This document shows positions 12,268 through 24,663 of a DNA stretch of 64,000 nt, one piece after another. Origin of the DNA: Heliopora coerulea (taxonomy: Eukaryota > Cnidaria > Anthozoa > Scleralcyonacea > Helioporidae); the NCBI GenBank assembly GCA_030142905.1, contig JASJOG010000002.1, positions 2,024,001 through 2,088,000 on the forward strand, read 5' to 3'. Both the position numbers and the translations under genes were made by a program. Under the pieces are notes generated by a model. It had not been told where the DNA came from, made no database searches, and saw only the letters and a program-made list of their open reading frames with translations. Position 1 is the first letter of the stretch. Each line of letters begins with the position of its first letter.

Positions 12268-13689
12268 ATCAAGGCAAACATCATTTCAAGATGGCGGATG
12301 CTTGTAATCAGCTACGCTTGTAGAACGACATTCTTGAAAGCATTCAAAACAAGGAAGATTCCCGTAATGATATTGATGTAATGCAAATTTTACTGAATTT
12401 ATCACACCAACAAAATCTAATGAACATTCTTAATGTGCTTTCTCAACAACACCCATCATCACATACCATAGATCAACAGCCTCACCACACATCACATTCA
12501 CATCCCCAGTTACCTGCTGGCTGTGATACTGACACCGAGGGCATCAGTCGATTTTTATTACCAAAGGATTCTGGTGATATCGCTTCATGTATACCTTTTG
12601 ACAAAGAACTGTTTATTGAGGAAATAAGAAAATTACAGATGTTTATGGGCTGTTACTTGCGAATAGTAATGAAGTAGACCAATGAAATATAATGCATGTG
12701 CGAAGTTGGGATTACTTTTCAAAAAAGATGGTGAGTTATAACCAGTGGTGACGCCAGGAATTCCCCGACGCAGGGGCTAACGTCCTCGAAAGGAGGATAA
12801 ATCCAGGGGGACTAGAACCACGCCTCCTTTATAATTCCTTATTTGAAGGTCGAAAACATAATTTTCGAAACAATAATCTTAACAACTGACTAGAAACAAT
12901 TTACTTTTTAGATTTACTTAGAAAAAATTTTCTTTTTTTACTTTTAGATTTGACATGAAGAGAAGAGTCCATGATCTATCTTGGCTAAATCAATACCAAG
13001 CACTCATAGTTTGTACAATTTATAAATGTGTTATTATCAGTAAAAATTCCCTGATGAAACGTTAATTTTTCCCTGATAGGGGGGCTAAGGTCCCCTGACA
13101 AAAGGACAGTAGCCCCCCACTGTCCCACTCTGGTTCCACCCTGGTTATTACAACTTGTTCTTTTTCTAGGGTAGGGTGGGGCAAAATGGGCAAAATTTTA
13201 GCTGTCTTTGACTTTGTGAGAAGATATCTTCCAAACAAATGCACGTTAAAAGGTGAAAACTGTTTGAAAAGTGCAAATGGCTTTCTGCTAACCAAGTTAA
13301 AAAATATCAAAGTCTTATGAACAGTGCTATATGCTGCAGAGGCATTAATACCCAGGGCTCTGACAGACTTTTTTAGTGGGACAAAATGGGCCAGTCAGTC
13401 TACATATTAGATAAAGAGAGGATTTTCAATAAATTACTCAAGTTTTCAAGTTCGGGACTGCATACTTATTGTGGAATGGAAATTATATAAATAAAAACCG
13501 TTTCTTTTATGAAATTATACTCTCGTACTTAAAAATTCTCCATTAGGAGGTACAAAGTTTGAAAAGTTAACAATGAGAGAAAATAGGAATTTTGATGGAA
13601 TGAAACACTTTTTGTAACGTATATAATACGAAGGCTTTACAGATTGATGTGAAACAAACACATATGTTCCAATTGTTCAAAATGTTTAA

Positions 13690-13875
13690 GCAGTACATTT
13701 GGGGCAGTAGAAGTCATCAGAAAGATCTGTGTTTTTCGGAATACATTTGGGGCAGCAGTATTCGTCACATGTGTCTCAAATTGCCCATCGTTCATTTTTC
13801 CTCCCACTGTACTTACGCCACAACCTGTCGCAAACAATACATTTGGTCTCATCCTCAGACGACTCCTCCTCACTG
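13690..13875 (-). pseudogene. remnant of transposase C-terminal cysteine-rich (PHD-like) tail
   Basis: Read on the minus strand: an acidic stretch EEESSEDE, then CIVCDRLWRKYSGRK, WAI-stop-DTCDEYCCPKC and DDFYCPKC. The paired cysteines resemble the zinc-binding tails of pogo/Tigger-type transposases. An in-frame TGA stands where a zinc-ligand cysteine would be expected. The acidic segment is tandemly duplicated just upstream (13840-13910). The rest of the transposase is absent. A piggyBac-type cysteine-rich tail is a weaker alternative, because the host element has TA and not TTAA duplications. Confidence 0.5.
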
Positions 13876-14108
13876 GCTGGTCTCATCCTCAGACGACTCC
13901 TCCTCCTGTTGTGCTGATCAAAATTTAACTTTGTTTTGGTTTTCTTTCCTGCTTGTCTCGTCTTTGTTTCTTTAGTAGGCTTCTTTGCTGTGTTTTTGGA
14001 ATTTATTTGATGTTTTTCTGATTACATGTACATAACAGTCCAGAATGCTTAAAAACCTTTATATTTTTAAAAGAATTCATGTAGAGTATGATATGTTGCT
14101 TAAAATCC

Positions 14109-14940
14109 CAGGGGCCGCGGAGCAGCTTTTTAAGTGGGGGGGCTAAAGGGAATGAACGGATGTCTTTCATATCGCGTGAAAATTTTTAGGGAGTCAAGAG
14201 GCATACGGTCACGTAAATGAAATCGCTAAAGCACTAAAACAATACTTCTTGCATTTTAACAGATGTTTTAATTAACAAACAATTATTATCACAACCATCA
14301 TAATATTCGGTTTGATAAACAAATCGTGAAATGTAACAAGTATAAATGTAGTATATAATACAAAATAATTAAATGCAAACGCAATACGTACGGTTCTCAG
14401 CACAAACCAAGATTTGTATTTTAATAAAGCTGAAAATCGTCAACTTAATCGCTGGCTTTACCAATGCTATCGTTTGATTAATTTGTGATGCTACTTCGGG
14501 ATTCTTGGATACATGATTCAACAGGAAAAGCTCTAGTTTCTTGGCTAGACTAACAGACCGAAACTGATGTTGTTCAATGTGTTTTGTTTTTTCATATTCT
14601 TATGTATCTTTTAATCGGTAGACTCAAATAAGAGGGCATAAACTGATGCGTTACACTTTGTTATAAAAAGGCAATTCTTTTTAATAAGGGCATATTTTGC
14701 GGTTTCAAAAAGGTTGGGGGGAGGAGACACAATGGTTTTGACCACCGTTGGTTTGGGATTGTTTAAATTTTTGCGATGCTTTGGACTACACTTTAAAATT
14801 AGCAGTTTATACATGCAATATATTAACATTTAGTGGGTTTTTTGGTGGCGAATTCCGTTTTCTGAAGATTAAATTATTTTTCTTAGGATAAAAGTGGGGG
14901 GGCTAAAGCCCCCCCAGCCCCTCCCCTTCCGCGGCCCATG
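14109..14940. mobile_element. nonautonomous hAT-like element, 832-bp family, copy 1
   Basis: Left end CAGGGGCCGCGGAGC and right end TTCCGCGGCCCATG are inverted; the right end has one change from the expected CCCCTG. Subterminal GGGGGGGCTAAAG repeats lie at both ends. The right half (14554-14940) recurs at 37240-37666. No 8-bp target duplication is obvious in this copy. It lies within the pogo-like element, making it the youngest layer here. The interior has no recognisable transposase. Confidence 0.7.
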
Positions 14941-17302
14941 AATCCATGGTAATCAAAGTTCTATTCACTGTCCCATTATGTCCCCTGGGCAGAAACCTCA
15001 AATCTAGGGTGGTCCATTATGCCCCACCTGGGGCAGACTGAATCAAAAATTAAAAATGTAAGAGGAAAGAAGTGAGAATCACAAAAACTGATTTAGAGCA
15101 GAGAATTATGATACCAATTCCATTAGGAAAAGATAAGCTTTACCTCAAAAAGAAATTTTTCGTGCAAAACTTCCTTTCTTAAAAAGTTTTGACAAAGAAA
15201 ACAAGAAATCTCACCTGTCAATCTACTGTTGTGCAACCTTACTCAGCACGTCTTGGAGAAAGAATGATGGAGAATTCCTATTGTATATTTCACCTGATAG
15301 GATGATGCAATCCATAATGGCAGCATAAGTTATGATATGAAACAGGTTGGGAGAAAATAGATTAAAATCAGGGCTGGCCCATTTTGCCCCACTGACCCAT
15401 TTTGCCCAACTCCACCCTATACTTTTTTTTTTACATATTCATCCAGATACACAAATATTTCAGTCAATTTTTATAATTAAACGCTCTTTACTCTTGGCCT
15501 GGGCTCTATTTGATCCCTTGATTAAGTTATGCAGTAAAGCTTGTATTTACATTCAATCATTTTGTTAATATATATATATATATATTATTTTTTTTTTGTA
15601 ATATTAATATCTATTTGACATCATCTGGGTGATGACTAGGCCCACAGATACAGTCAAATAATTTTGAAATTTTAGATTGCTAAAAGTAAATCGAAGGGTT
15701 TGAATAGTGATGGTTTTTCTTCTATAGGTTGTTGCTGTTTACATTCATTGTAATGCCTTAACCCTTTGACTTCTAAGAGTGCTACTTTAGAAGTTATTTT
15801 CTGGCTAATAGCATTTTTAAAACTTTATGTGGAGACCTACAGAAGTCATATAGTATTCTTCTACAGTACCTCCAGAGATCTGAAATTATTTAGCTAATTG
15901 TTTTATTTATTTTATTTTGCTGTTTTATTATTTTTCCATTTTAGTCGACTTCCTTCAGAAAGAGCTTAAAAATTTAAAAGATACATTGAAGAAATGTCTT
16001 GACAAAAGATCTGCAATGACTAGGTCAAGAACACCTGCATCGTCATTGCCAAAATGTAGATATTTTAATTTGAACAAACGCAGTTTCTACACGAAAAATA
16101 ATCCAACAAACCTACTCAAAGTAATATAACATCACCTTTTTCTGATGAAACATCATGCATTCATTCTTCACAGCAACCGCCAGCTATGCCAGTCTCTAGC
16201 CAAGATTTGTAATCTAACTTAAGTGATAAAAGAAAATCCAAACAGCAGTTCTTGTCAGTTATCGGTGACGTCATAGATATTGCCCTTTTGAAGGAGTTAA
16301 GTGATACCAATGAAGCGATAAATAAAGCATTTGAGGAGCAAGATTGCGAAGTGTCACTTTTTTCCATTGGTCTTATTCTAGTATTAAAAGCTCACCAGCA
16401 AAGAAAACAAAGGCTAGCTAAATTGAAAATAAGCCAATTACTTTATGAGTTGAAGTCTGATAAAAGTCAAGACACTGGTACATTTTTAGTATACAGGGAT
16501 GAGATGTTTTTCATGTCTTTCCACTATGTTTTATAGGTCATTATAGATTACATCAAAGATACTTGAAAAATATATTTGATGTTAGGCTAATCTGTTAATC
16601 AAGCACAGAATTTAAAACTCTATTTATGGTTGCACAGAAAATTTGCTTAACAAATCCTAGTTACAAAAAGATTGTCCTCTTTTTGTTTGTGTTCTCTCAA
16701 AGACGTTTCGACATTTTCAGTTGAATTCTGTTCAGTATTTACTCCATGCACGTGTTGTTTATGCTATGCAAATAATTCAAATCAAAGGATATCATGTTTA
16801 TATTGTTTGTTGTATAACATGACCATTTTGTATGATTTTTGGTTGAGAGTTGAGGGCAAGGGCATATGAACTGTAGTTTCATTTATGTTGGTTGAGGAAG
16901 GAAATGAACTTACATAATAATAAAGACAAAACTCTAGGCAGCCGAAGTAAACTGCATTTTCTTCTCAGCAAGAAAACATGCTGAGTAATTGTACCCTCAA
17001 AACTGCATGCATTGTCATGCCATGGAGTAATATTGGGCAGCAGATGAACTGTTCAAATAAGAAATAATTCATTGTTTTAACTCTGCAAGGCTCCAAGTCA
17101 AAGGATGGATCTTGAAAAAAATTAATGACTTAACCACAACCAATACACTAAACAACAGAACAACAGTTTCTATTCAAATACAATTTGATGGGACTTTTGT
17201 TAAATTTACCAAGTATGGCTCATTTTGTACTTAGTTTAACACATCTTGAACTTTACAAGTCGTTATTAGTTCCTGTTCTTGTCACAACATGCCATTGCCA
17301 TT

Positions 17303-18300
17303 TTACTTCACCTTAATTATTAAAATACTTTTTGAACTCATTTTGTATCTTTTCTGCATCTCTAGAATAATTGCTATTCTAGCAATAAGACAAAAGCTTC
17401 TCATATCATCTTGATCCTGTCTCCGTTCACCTGGGGATGGTCCACCTGGCTTATCTTGATAGAAAAATTTTTGGGGACAATGACAGTATCCATCATTTGA
17501 TTCATTGAGTGACATTAGGAATTTATGTAAAGCAATAAAATCTTTTCTAAGTGCGATCACTTTGTCAACCTTCGCTATTATTAGACAACGGAAAACTTCG
17601 AATATTCTAGCTGCTAGACCAAAAGAATTTTGAATTATTGTCCTGGCTCGAGACAATCTTGAATACTCTTTGATCCTATGGAAAATTTTAGGAAGGGTAA
17701 GGTTTGATCATCAATGTCTCCAGTCCAAACGCATCATCTCCAACGTTGACGTATGGAAGAGCTTTGTCTGAATTTGGCAATTTACCCAGATTTAGTGTAT
17801 TAAGTAGGTTTTTCTCGATTGTAAAACCAAGATGACTATTATTGTAGACAGTTGCATCACTTTGACGGCCACTTTTCCGTATGTCCACCATTGTAAACTC
17901 ATTTTTCGTTTCAAATTGCCATAAGTACGATACTATGAGTCTTCTTCTAGTTAAAGTATGACGATGCAGACTTGTGTGGTGCCTACATGACTACGTATTT
18001 TCCATCTATGGCGCCAGTAGCATTAGGGAAGTTCCATCGTTGATAAAATTTGTCAGCAATTGATGTCTATTCTCCTATTGTTGAAGGATATTTCAAGAAG
18101 CCTTTTGCAACGAGGATCTCCCATATTACATTACAAGTTTCAGAAATTATTCTGGATACAGATGTTGGACTTATTCTGTAATTTACTGCAATAGTAACCT
18201 ATGTGTCACCAATTACTAAATGTAGCAACGTTTCACAATCCCTCAACGGGATTGATTGATTTTCGCAGTCGTGTGGTTTGCCTTACCAAGAAAGGGTTGA
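17303..18300 (-). pseudogene. PIF/Harbinger transposase (DDE_Tnp_4-like), inactivated
   Basis: On the minus strand the order is: YRISPTSVSRIISETCNVIW; KGFLKYPST; FYQRWNFPNATGAIDGKYV (first catalytic D region); THSIVLMAI; FTMVDIRKSGRQSDATVYNN; LPYVNVGDDAF (second D); LMIKPYP; then SRARTIIQNSFGLAARIF. The last motif normally reads VENAFG, so the catalytic glutamate is glutamine here. The C-terminal piece 17303-17656 and a middle piece 17688-17891 are open, but several stops and shifts break the N-terminal half (a TAG near 18067, a TAG near 17985 and others). It lies tail-to-tail with the MADF-like gene, as often in two-gene Harbinger elements. Outer TIRs were not found. Confidence 0.8.
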
Positions 18301-20040
18301 GCCACGCTAACAGCTTCTCAATAGTCGCTGGTAACATTCGTAAGCACTAAAAAAGTACTCTTGATCAAAAATTTATTCCCTTTTTCATGGAAACATCTGT
18401 AGTGTCTCTCACCTCAGAAGTCACAATAAAATGGAGCGTTACAAGACGAATTGATAGTGTTATAATACTGTTTGAAGAATAAACTAATGCGACAAAGCAC
18501 TTAAGTTTTATCAAAAGGGTTTAAAAAAAAGACAGAAATAAAACATATAGACAAAAATAATACAAGTAGAAATAAAACAAAAAACACAGAAACAAAACAA
18601 AAAGAAAATTAAAAATAAAAGATAAAAGAAAAACAGGCCTCGCAAGCTAAGATTTTTATTTCTTTTCCTAAGCTCGCGTACTTATCACCTTACTTTTCAA
18701 TATTGTAAAATTAACACTTTTAAATCAGCCGCCCCTTTTTATCTTAGCCTACATTAAATCTTAATGTTTAATTTTCCCGTCATCTAAATGTAAACAAAGC
18801 CGTTCACCCAAGGTATGGATATTTAAAATTGTGATATTGTGACGCATTTAGATGGGTATTTTCCACAAACCTGCCATTCCCTTATTGGAATTAGTTGATC
18901 GGCTATTTGATAGCTTTAAGTTGCTACATTGTAGTTTCCTGTATGTGCAAATCCAAAACGTCAAGATTTATTAGTGTGAATTAAACAATAGTAAATTGTT
19001 CTTGTACTTTCGCAATCTGGTTGACTTTATTTCAAAACATAAATAGTTAATTAAAAGAAACTTTTTGTTCAAATTAAGCAATCATCAAATAAATATCAAT
19101 GAGTTTCAAATATTTGCATTGACCACAGTTTTGCCGGATCATGCAAAGAATAGTACCATAATTGTTTCTTGTTCTTTAAAAACCCTGAAAATGTTTATCA
19201 ACCCTAGGGATAGGGTTAAGCCTTGGGTCAGGGCTAGTGGTAGGGTGAGACTTTATACAAACTTTGGGGGTTTTTTAAAAACAAAGAAACCACGGGGAGA
19301 CTATTTTTAACATGATCCGTTTTGACCCACTTGTAATTTATACCAGTGCTAAAACTAATGTTATACCATGTTAACGCTATTATTTGATATTTTATTGTCT
19401 TGGATTCAGGAAAACGTGTCCTAGTGATGTGCAGGTGGTTTGTGTCTTTATGTAATGACAAGGTCAAGATATTTGGTTCGTTCGTTCTATTATCTGTGTA
19501 CCATTTCGGCGCCGTTGTGAATTGTATGATTACAATCATTAAATTGTGATTTGTCACACAAAAGTGGCCAGTAATTTCTTCAGAATAAAGTCTCGTGTAA
19601 GTTTGTTTTCCTGGCCAGCCAGAAATACCTGGGTCATATTAACATGAAATCATTTTAAAGTTAACTAAAGCTCAATAAGGGTACGAACCTGAAATTGAGT
19701 TATGTTTGAGATTTATTAAATTGCCGTTCGAGAATTCCCCGAGCATAATTAATTCTATACTGAGTGGTAGAAGAATTTTATTGCATGACAGTGAGTCATA
19801 ACCATAATAGTTTATGGGAGAAGGTTATCACAAAAGAATTTTTGGGTCATATCACCAGAATACAAAATCCAGATTTTGTACAAATTCATACTCCCAGATT
19901 TATTTCCTGATATTTTAAGAATTAATTGGTTTGTCAAACGATTTATTGAGTACATTATCAGATTATCTAGAGTTGCTGTCGAGTGTGCGTGTCACGGATG
20001 CATTTCCAATTTTATAGCATTTCGGCCTTGTGCCTAATAC
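18301..20040. other. no gene seen; A-rich tract and degenerate GGGTTA-like patch
   Basis: 18520-18645 is an A-rich run broken by AC and TAA groups. 19195-19250 contains TAGGGATAGGGTTAAG..GGTAGGGTG, a weak GGGTTA-like patch too degenerate to call telomeric. Frames at 19065-19310 and 19234-19557 have no recognised domain. Confidence 0.4.
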
Positions 20041-20054
20041 AATAAACACAAACT

Positions 20055-20290
20055 CGTATGTATACGTGCGTACATACATTTGTACACGTGCATACACACA
20101 TGCATGCATACATACATACATACATACATACATACATACATACATACATACAAAACCACCAACGGACACATATAATTATATCAATACGTACATTCTTACC
20201 TAAATACATACCGACATATATACATGCACACATGCATTTGTGCATGCAAACATGTATATATAGGTAAATGCGTGCACACATACATACACA
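20055..20290. repeat. CATA tetranucleotide microsatellite with degenerate flanks
   Basis: A clean (CATA)n run covers 20107-20151. TACATA/TGCATA variants extend on both sides. Overlapping frames rich in Tyr-Ile-His or Cys-Met-Tyr-Val are artefacts of the repeat. Confidence 0.9.
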
Positions 20291-22120
20291 AACCATAACT
20301 ATATTCATTAATAATCAAGCAACATATACATACATCTATACCTAAGTCCATAAAGCAATGTTAATATAGTAGCAAGTGGATTAATCAAATTTGTATATGT
20401 TTTAAAAAGATGTTTAGATGGTAATAGCAATTGAGCTGTTCGTAATAGTCTTAGAAAACTGTGCAATGAATTTTGTTTCAATGTTACTTCAACGGGATGT
20501 ATAATGGTTGTTGCTATGTAAATACTTCACGAATATCTTAGTCGCAACAACACATAAAAAATTCCATTGCAAATATAAAACACCATCACATTTTAAACTT
20601 CATCAGAAATGTAAGATTCCATCAGAAATATAACACTGAATATGCGAATACAAATAGAAAGAGAATCATCAAACATGCCAATAAAATCACCACTAGCTAA
20701 GAACGAGAAAATAGTCAATGTTCTGGAAAGTATCCACAGACCGCAATTGCTGAGTTCGTATCATTAACTTTAAAAATCGTAGTAAAATTCATTATAAATA
20801 CTTTCAGTCAGGTCTGGACCACAGCTATCATCACCAGAAGAGAAGGACACCGTGATGGCTTAGTGTGTGCAATAATTAACAGATTTTAAAATTCAGCATG
20901 GGCTGTGTGGCGTAGTTAATGCAGACACGTGTAGGAAAATCAGATTTGTTATGGGCAGGAGGAAACAAAGACACTTAATGACATTCCTCACGTTATAATG
21001 CGACGAAGGTTTAAAATTGCGCTAGAGCTGGGTGTTTTTCATGGTGTTTTTCCGAATACATCTGCTTTTACGTCATATTTAAGTGTATTATAGGCCATGA
21101 GGTTTATCACTGTCGATAAGCCCAAGAAACTCCTCATGCAAGTCTAAATGTGCCACCAAGCATTGACTCCATTATAATTATTTGAGATTTTTTTCTATAA
21201 TCATTCAGTCTAAAAGAAAAAAAAAGTACTCCAACATTTAGAATTTGCTTGATTAAATATTCAAAGAATGACCTTTAAAAATGAGCCTTTTGTTTTAGTC
21301 GTGACCTAACTGCATGTGGGGTTTTATCGAAATTTTTGAGACTATAAAGAGGAAAACTACAAAACAAATCTTGAAGGGTTAGAGTGGTTACAAAACATAA
21401 GTCGGCTATGATGAGACGGTTGATTAACCTTTTCTTGCATAAGTAGTCGTGCAACGACAAATTACGACAATAGGACAAATGAATTAAGAACAAAGGAAAA
21501 AACAAAAGAGAGCAAAAGGCGAAAGTAAAAAAAAAAAACAAAAGTCATGCATGAAAGGCTTAGATGCTTTAAAAAATGTCTGCCTCAATGTGAACTCAAC
21601 TCAATGGAAATATAGGGCTAGGCATCCTAAACTAGTATACTTGACCTTTCTTTCCGACCTAGGCACCTTTGCTTTGGGTGCATATCCATGAGTTTTTGCT
21701 TTAGTCAATAAGATGTACTTGCATTTAATGTTAAATCTTGCCTCTGAATTTGAACCACTCTATACAGGACCCCAAAACATTCCAGATTATTTCCTAGATA
21801 TGTCATTTGCCGTGGTGTAGTCGTAAAATCTTAGGTAGGGTAACTCTGTGCTCACTGATACATCCAAGCGTTTCAACACGATAAAGTATAACGCTTGTCA
21901 TTTAAAACTATAGGAAGGATAAAGTTTTTCATTCAAAATTTTAGGAAAGATAACGCCGTTATCCCTCGTTACCGTACGACTACAATCCAGGTCATTTGTT
22001 TACAAGAACAATGACAAGTTTATTTGCAAAACAAAAATAAACAGGTAAATTTGTTGTGCTCTACCAGCTATACACAATGGGAAGAACTTGAGTTCTTTCC
22101 CCTTGTCATGCTTGTTGTTC
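20291..22120. other. no recognised gene
   Basis: AT-rich on both strands. No TIR pairs, tandem arrays or recognisable protein motifs were seen. Confidence 0.4.
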
Positions 22121-22129
22121 ACGGGCAGA

Positions 22130-22340
22130 CCCAGGATTTTAGAAACGGAGGTCGTGAAGACTAGCGCCAAAGTCGCAAAAAATTTCTAGGGGAGTCCGGG
22201 CACATGCTCCCCCGGGAAATTTTGAATTCCTAGGTATCTGAAATGCTGTTTCTAGAATTTTGGGAGCAGTTTTAAGGAAAGTTTTAAGAAAATGCCTAGT
22301 CATAAATAGGCTAACATTTCTTTTCAAAAAATGAAGCACA
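22130..22340. repeat. fragment of an older dispersed repeat (GGGCATGCTCCCCCGG core)
   Basis: It contains CCGGGCACATGCTCCCCCGG followed by GAAATTTTGAATTC. The same core is found inside the hAT element at 43452-43898 and in the repeat at 56080-56840 (GGGAGCATGCTCC / AGAAAATTTTGAG). This copy lacks clear ends. Confidence 0.5.
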
Positions 22341-22567
22341 AGTCAATATCTTTACGGAATATCTCTGAACAAAATGCTGTTTTGGCTACAGGCAATGAAC
22401 GTCAAAGCATCACGACAATTTCCTTTATAATTTTCGCAATTTTCGTTGATCTTTCTTTACCTGCCGGAGAGCATTCCCAGCTGTGATTGCAAAAAAAAAC
22501 CGTGTTTTTGGTAACTGAGGTTAGCACGCCTAGATGAAAAACAACAAGAGAACTGTTGTTTCTACTA

Positions 22568-22668
22568 TTAACACTTTCCCAACTAATGAAACTTTTTTTT
22601 ACTCTGGCTAACGCCAGACGAATTGTACTTGTCAAGAGGAGATCCAGCTTACAGACGAGAAAGGGCTA
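22568..22668 (-). repeat. TTAA-flanked small repeat with TCTGGC-GTTA-GCCAGA core, copy 2 (inverted)
   Basis: It starts at TTAACACTTTCCC and ends at GAAAGGGCTAA, with the core read on the minus strand at about 22600-22620. About 100 bp long. Confidence 0.5.
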
Positions 22669-22669
22669 A

Positions 22670-24660
22670 CTTTTTAAGTCTTGACGCTATAGCGAACATT
22701 CGACCCGAAAAATAAAACTCCATCACAAATATAAAACTGTGTTCGCAAATACAAGACTTCTCAAAATTAAGAAACCTTTCCGTAAATAAGATTTTCAAGT
22801 AAATACACGTGAAGGAATTTTGAACCAAAGAGAAGTGAGTTGGAAAAGGAACCAAGGGTCGAGGCTTTTTAACCATTTTCGAGATGTTTGGAAATCATAC
22901 AAGACAATACTTTCATGTGTATAATATGACTTTTAAAAGGAATCCGTACCTTAGAAGAAAATAGGGTTAAAGTTGTCGAAATATTTGCTAATTAAGGCCG
23001 TATTTCCAAACTGCGTCTCGGCACTGATCTCCTTCGTGCTCTCCTGTTGAGTTGATAATGAGTTTCGGAAATTTTAATTGAAAGACTGATTCACTCCATA
23101 CGATTGTCGTATACAAAAGTTCATTCTGATTTGTGCAATTTATTCTTAAGCAACTTTAGGACGCATTGCAACATTCGTGGACGAATAGTAAACAGGAATT
23201 GGGCCGTTAACAGATAATCTCGTACGCCAGAATAAAAGATCGTTTGAGAAAATTATATCTGGTAGATGGATCTTAAATTGTCCGTTGTCAGCGATAAAAA
23301 GGTTTTGTACAATACTGTAAATTGGAAGTTTTTGACATAAAACTGGTGTCAATTTGAGATTAATTGTTCTATTCAAATGGAAGACTGACCTAACCCAATG
23401 ATTTGATCAAGAAGTTAAGCCAAACAAGGTATTTTTTGCCGTTGATTTCAGGCCCCTACGCGGTAATTTCGATGTCAATTTGACGCTGCAATTCGTCAAA
23501 ATTAGGCGTATACACATGCAAGAACTACGTGTGCTCGTAAAAACGCCATGGGATTATTTGCACAGCTTTGGTAGAATAAGGCCTGGCAAATGTAAGATAT
23601 AACAGCTGTGTCAAATTGTTAAAACCAACAGCCTAATGAGTCAGTCTCATACATGATGCCATGAAAATCTAAAACACTTCTGTTGCATTTTTACGAATCT
23701 AAGGGAATAGAAGGCATCCATTTCTAACATTCTTGACTTACATTTTGATCGGGAGTTAACATTTTAATCTAGACCAATCGGAGCCCTGACGGGTCGAAGG
23801 ACAAACGAGTATTTTCGTCTCGATAGACCTGAGCCCCTGGACAGGTATTGCAGTTACTCCCCTGTCGACGGCCCTACTTCTAATTATCGTAGTAGAGTTT
23901 AGTGGTGTTTCCAATATGGCAGCTTATCATTGTGATGTTGTCGATCGTTTATCAATTTCATAAAGAAACACAAAGTCAGATCACGAGATCACGACAATAT
24001 TGGCCATACTATCGGCAACTTCTAAGTTTCATTTCCCAACTAACTCAACATGCCAGCGCTCGGCACAGAATGTTAGGATTAAGAAATAGAGGCCTCTTTA
24101 GTTTTATCTATGATCCATTTGGGGTGTAATACCCATTGATTGTTGATTCCCATGTTCCCATTTCCGGTGTTGTGCAAAAACCTTTACATATGATAACATA
24201 CGTTCTATACTCGCGTTTACTTGATTTATTTACGAAAGTCAAGACAATCTTTAGAAATTTTATATTTTCGATCAAGCTTTGTATTTGTCGTGAAATTTTT
24301 CATGGTCGGTGAAGTTTTATATTCACGATGAAGCTGTATATTTGCGATGAAGATTTATATTTCCAGGGACGATTTTTACTTTCACGAATAAGTATCATAC
24401 GTCGTTATGGTCATTTTATGTTTGGGCTTACAAGTTCAATAAATGTCGGATAAATTGCAGTAAGTAGGCTAGTGTTACGTTTGCATTTGAAGTATTATTG
24501 AAACAAATGGCATTCCACATTAAAAAAAAAAGTTAACCAGACTTTTTCGTCCACAGTCGCGCACCTTTCCATGATCTTCCTGTGAGTTCCATGGGTCACC
24601 TCTATTAAATGTCAACCGCTTTGTTATTTAAAACTCACGACTAACTAGATTTATAACAAA
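22670..24660. other. no recognised gene
   Basis: Several frames of 65-80 codons show no domain I recognise. The sequence from about 23150 to 23400 (minus) has runs of isoleucine- and leucine-rich coding that fit noncoding AT-rich DNA. Confidence 0.35.
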
Positions 24661-24663
24661 CAC

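Larger units (their letters stand above)
13174..15417. mobile_element. pogo-like (Tc1/mariner superfamily) element with TA target duplication
   Basis: Left end TA|GGGTGGGGCAAAATGGGC (TA at 13172-13173) and right end GCCCAACTCCACCC|TA (TA at 15418-15419) are inverted. Further copies of GGG(G/A)CAAAATGGGCCA-like subterminal repeats occur near 13376, 15000 and 15375. The TA duplication places it in Tc1/mariner. A cysteine-rich transposase tail remnant is on the minus strand inside. It sits in the intron of the MADF-like gene and is itself interrupted by the 832-bp hAT element at 14109-14940. Removing that leaves about 1.4 kb, so it is internally deleted. Confidence 0.7.
12291..16536 (+). pseudogene. 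broken MADF/BESS-type DNA-binding protein gene (two exons), probably the Harbinger partner
   Basis: Exon 1 runs from ATG 12291 to 12730 and ends at GATG|GTGAGT. Exon 2 starts after a pyrimidine-rich acceptor at 15945; the junction is phase 1 on both sides. Exon 1 ends in a MADF-like segment: FDKELFIEEIRK, then after a one-base shift YRCLWAVTCE, then MKYNACAKLGLLFKKD. Exon 2 continues DFLQKELKNLKDTLKKC and SLPKCRYF, as in MADF helices 2-3. A later frame (16252-16536) gives a BESS-like tail (LAKLKISQLLYELKS). A TAG in codon 11, stops within the MADF domain and a frameshift near 16130 mark it as dead. MADF/Myb-like proteins accompany PIF/Harbinger transposases, and a transposase relic lies convergently at 17303-18300. 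A host MADF gene is the alternative. Confidence 0.65.

Noticed and set aside
19195..19250. Possible interstitial telomeric repeat
   Set aside because: Only scattered GGGTTA-like pieces with no regular period; too degenerate.
19963..20308. Overlapping ORFs rich in Cys-Met-Tyr-Val and His-Thr-Tyr-Ile
   Set aside because: They are translations of the CATA microsatellite and its degenerate flanks.
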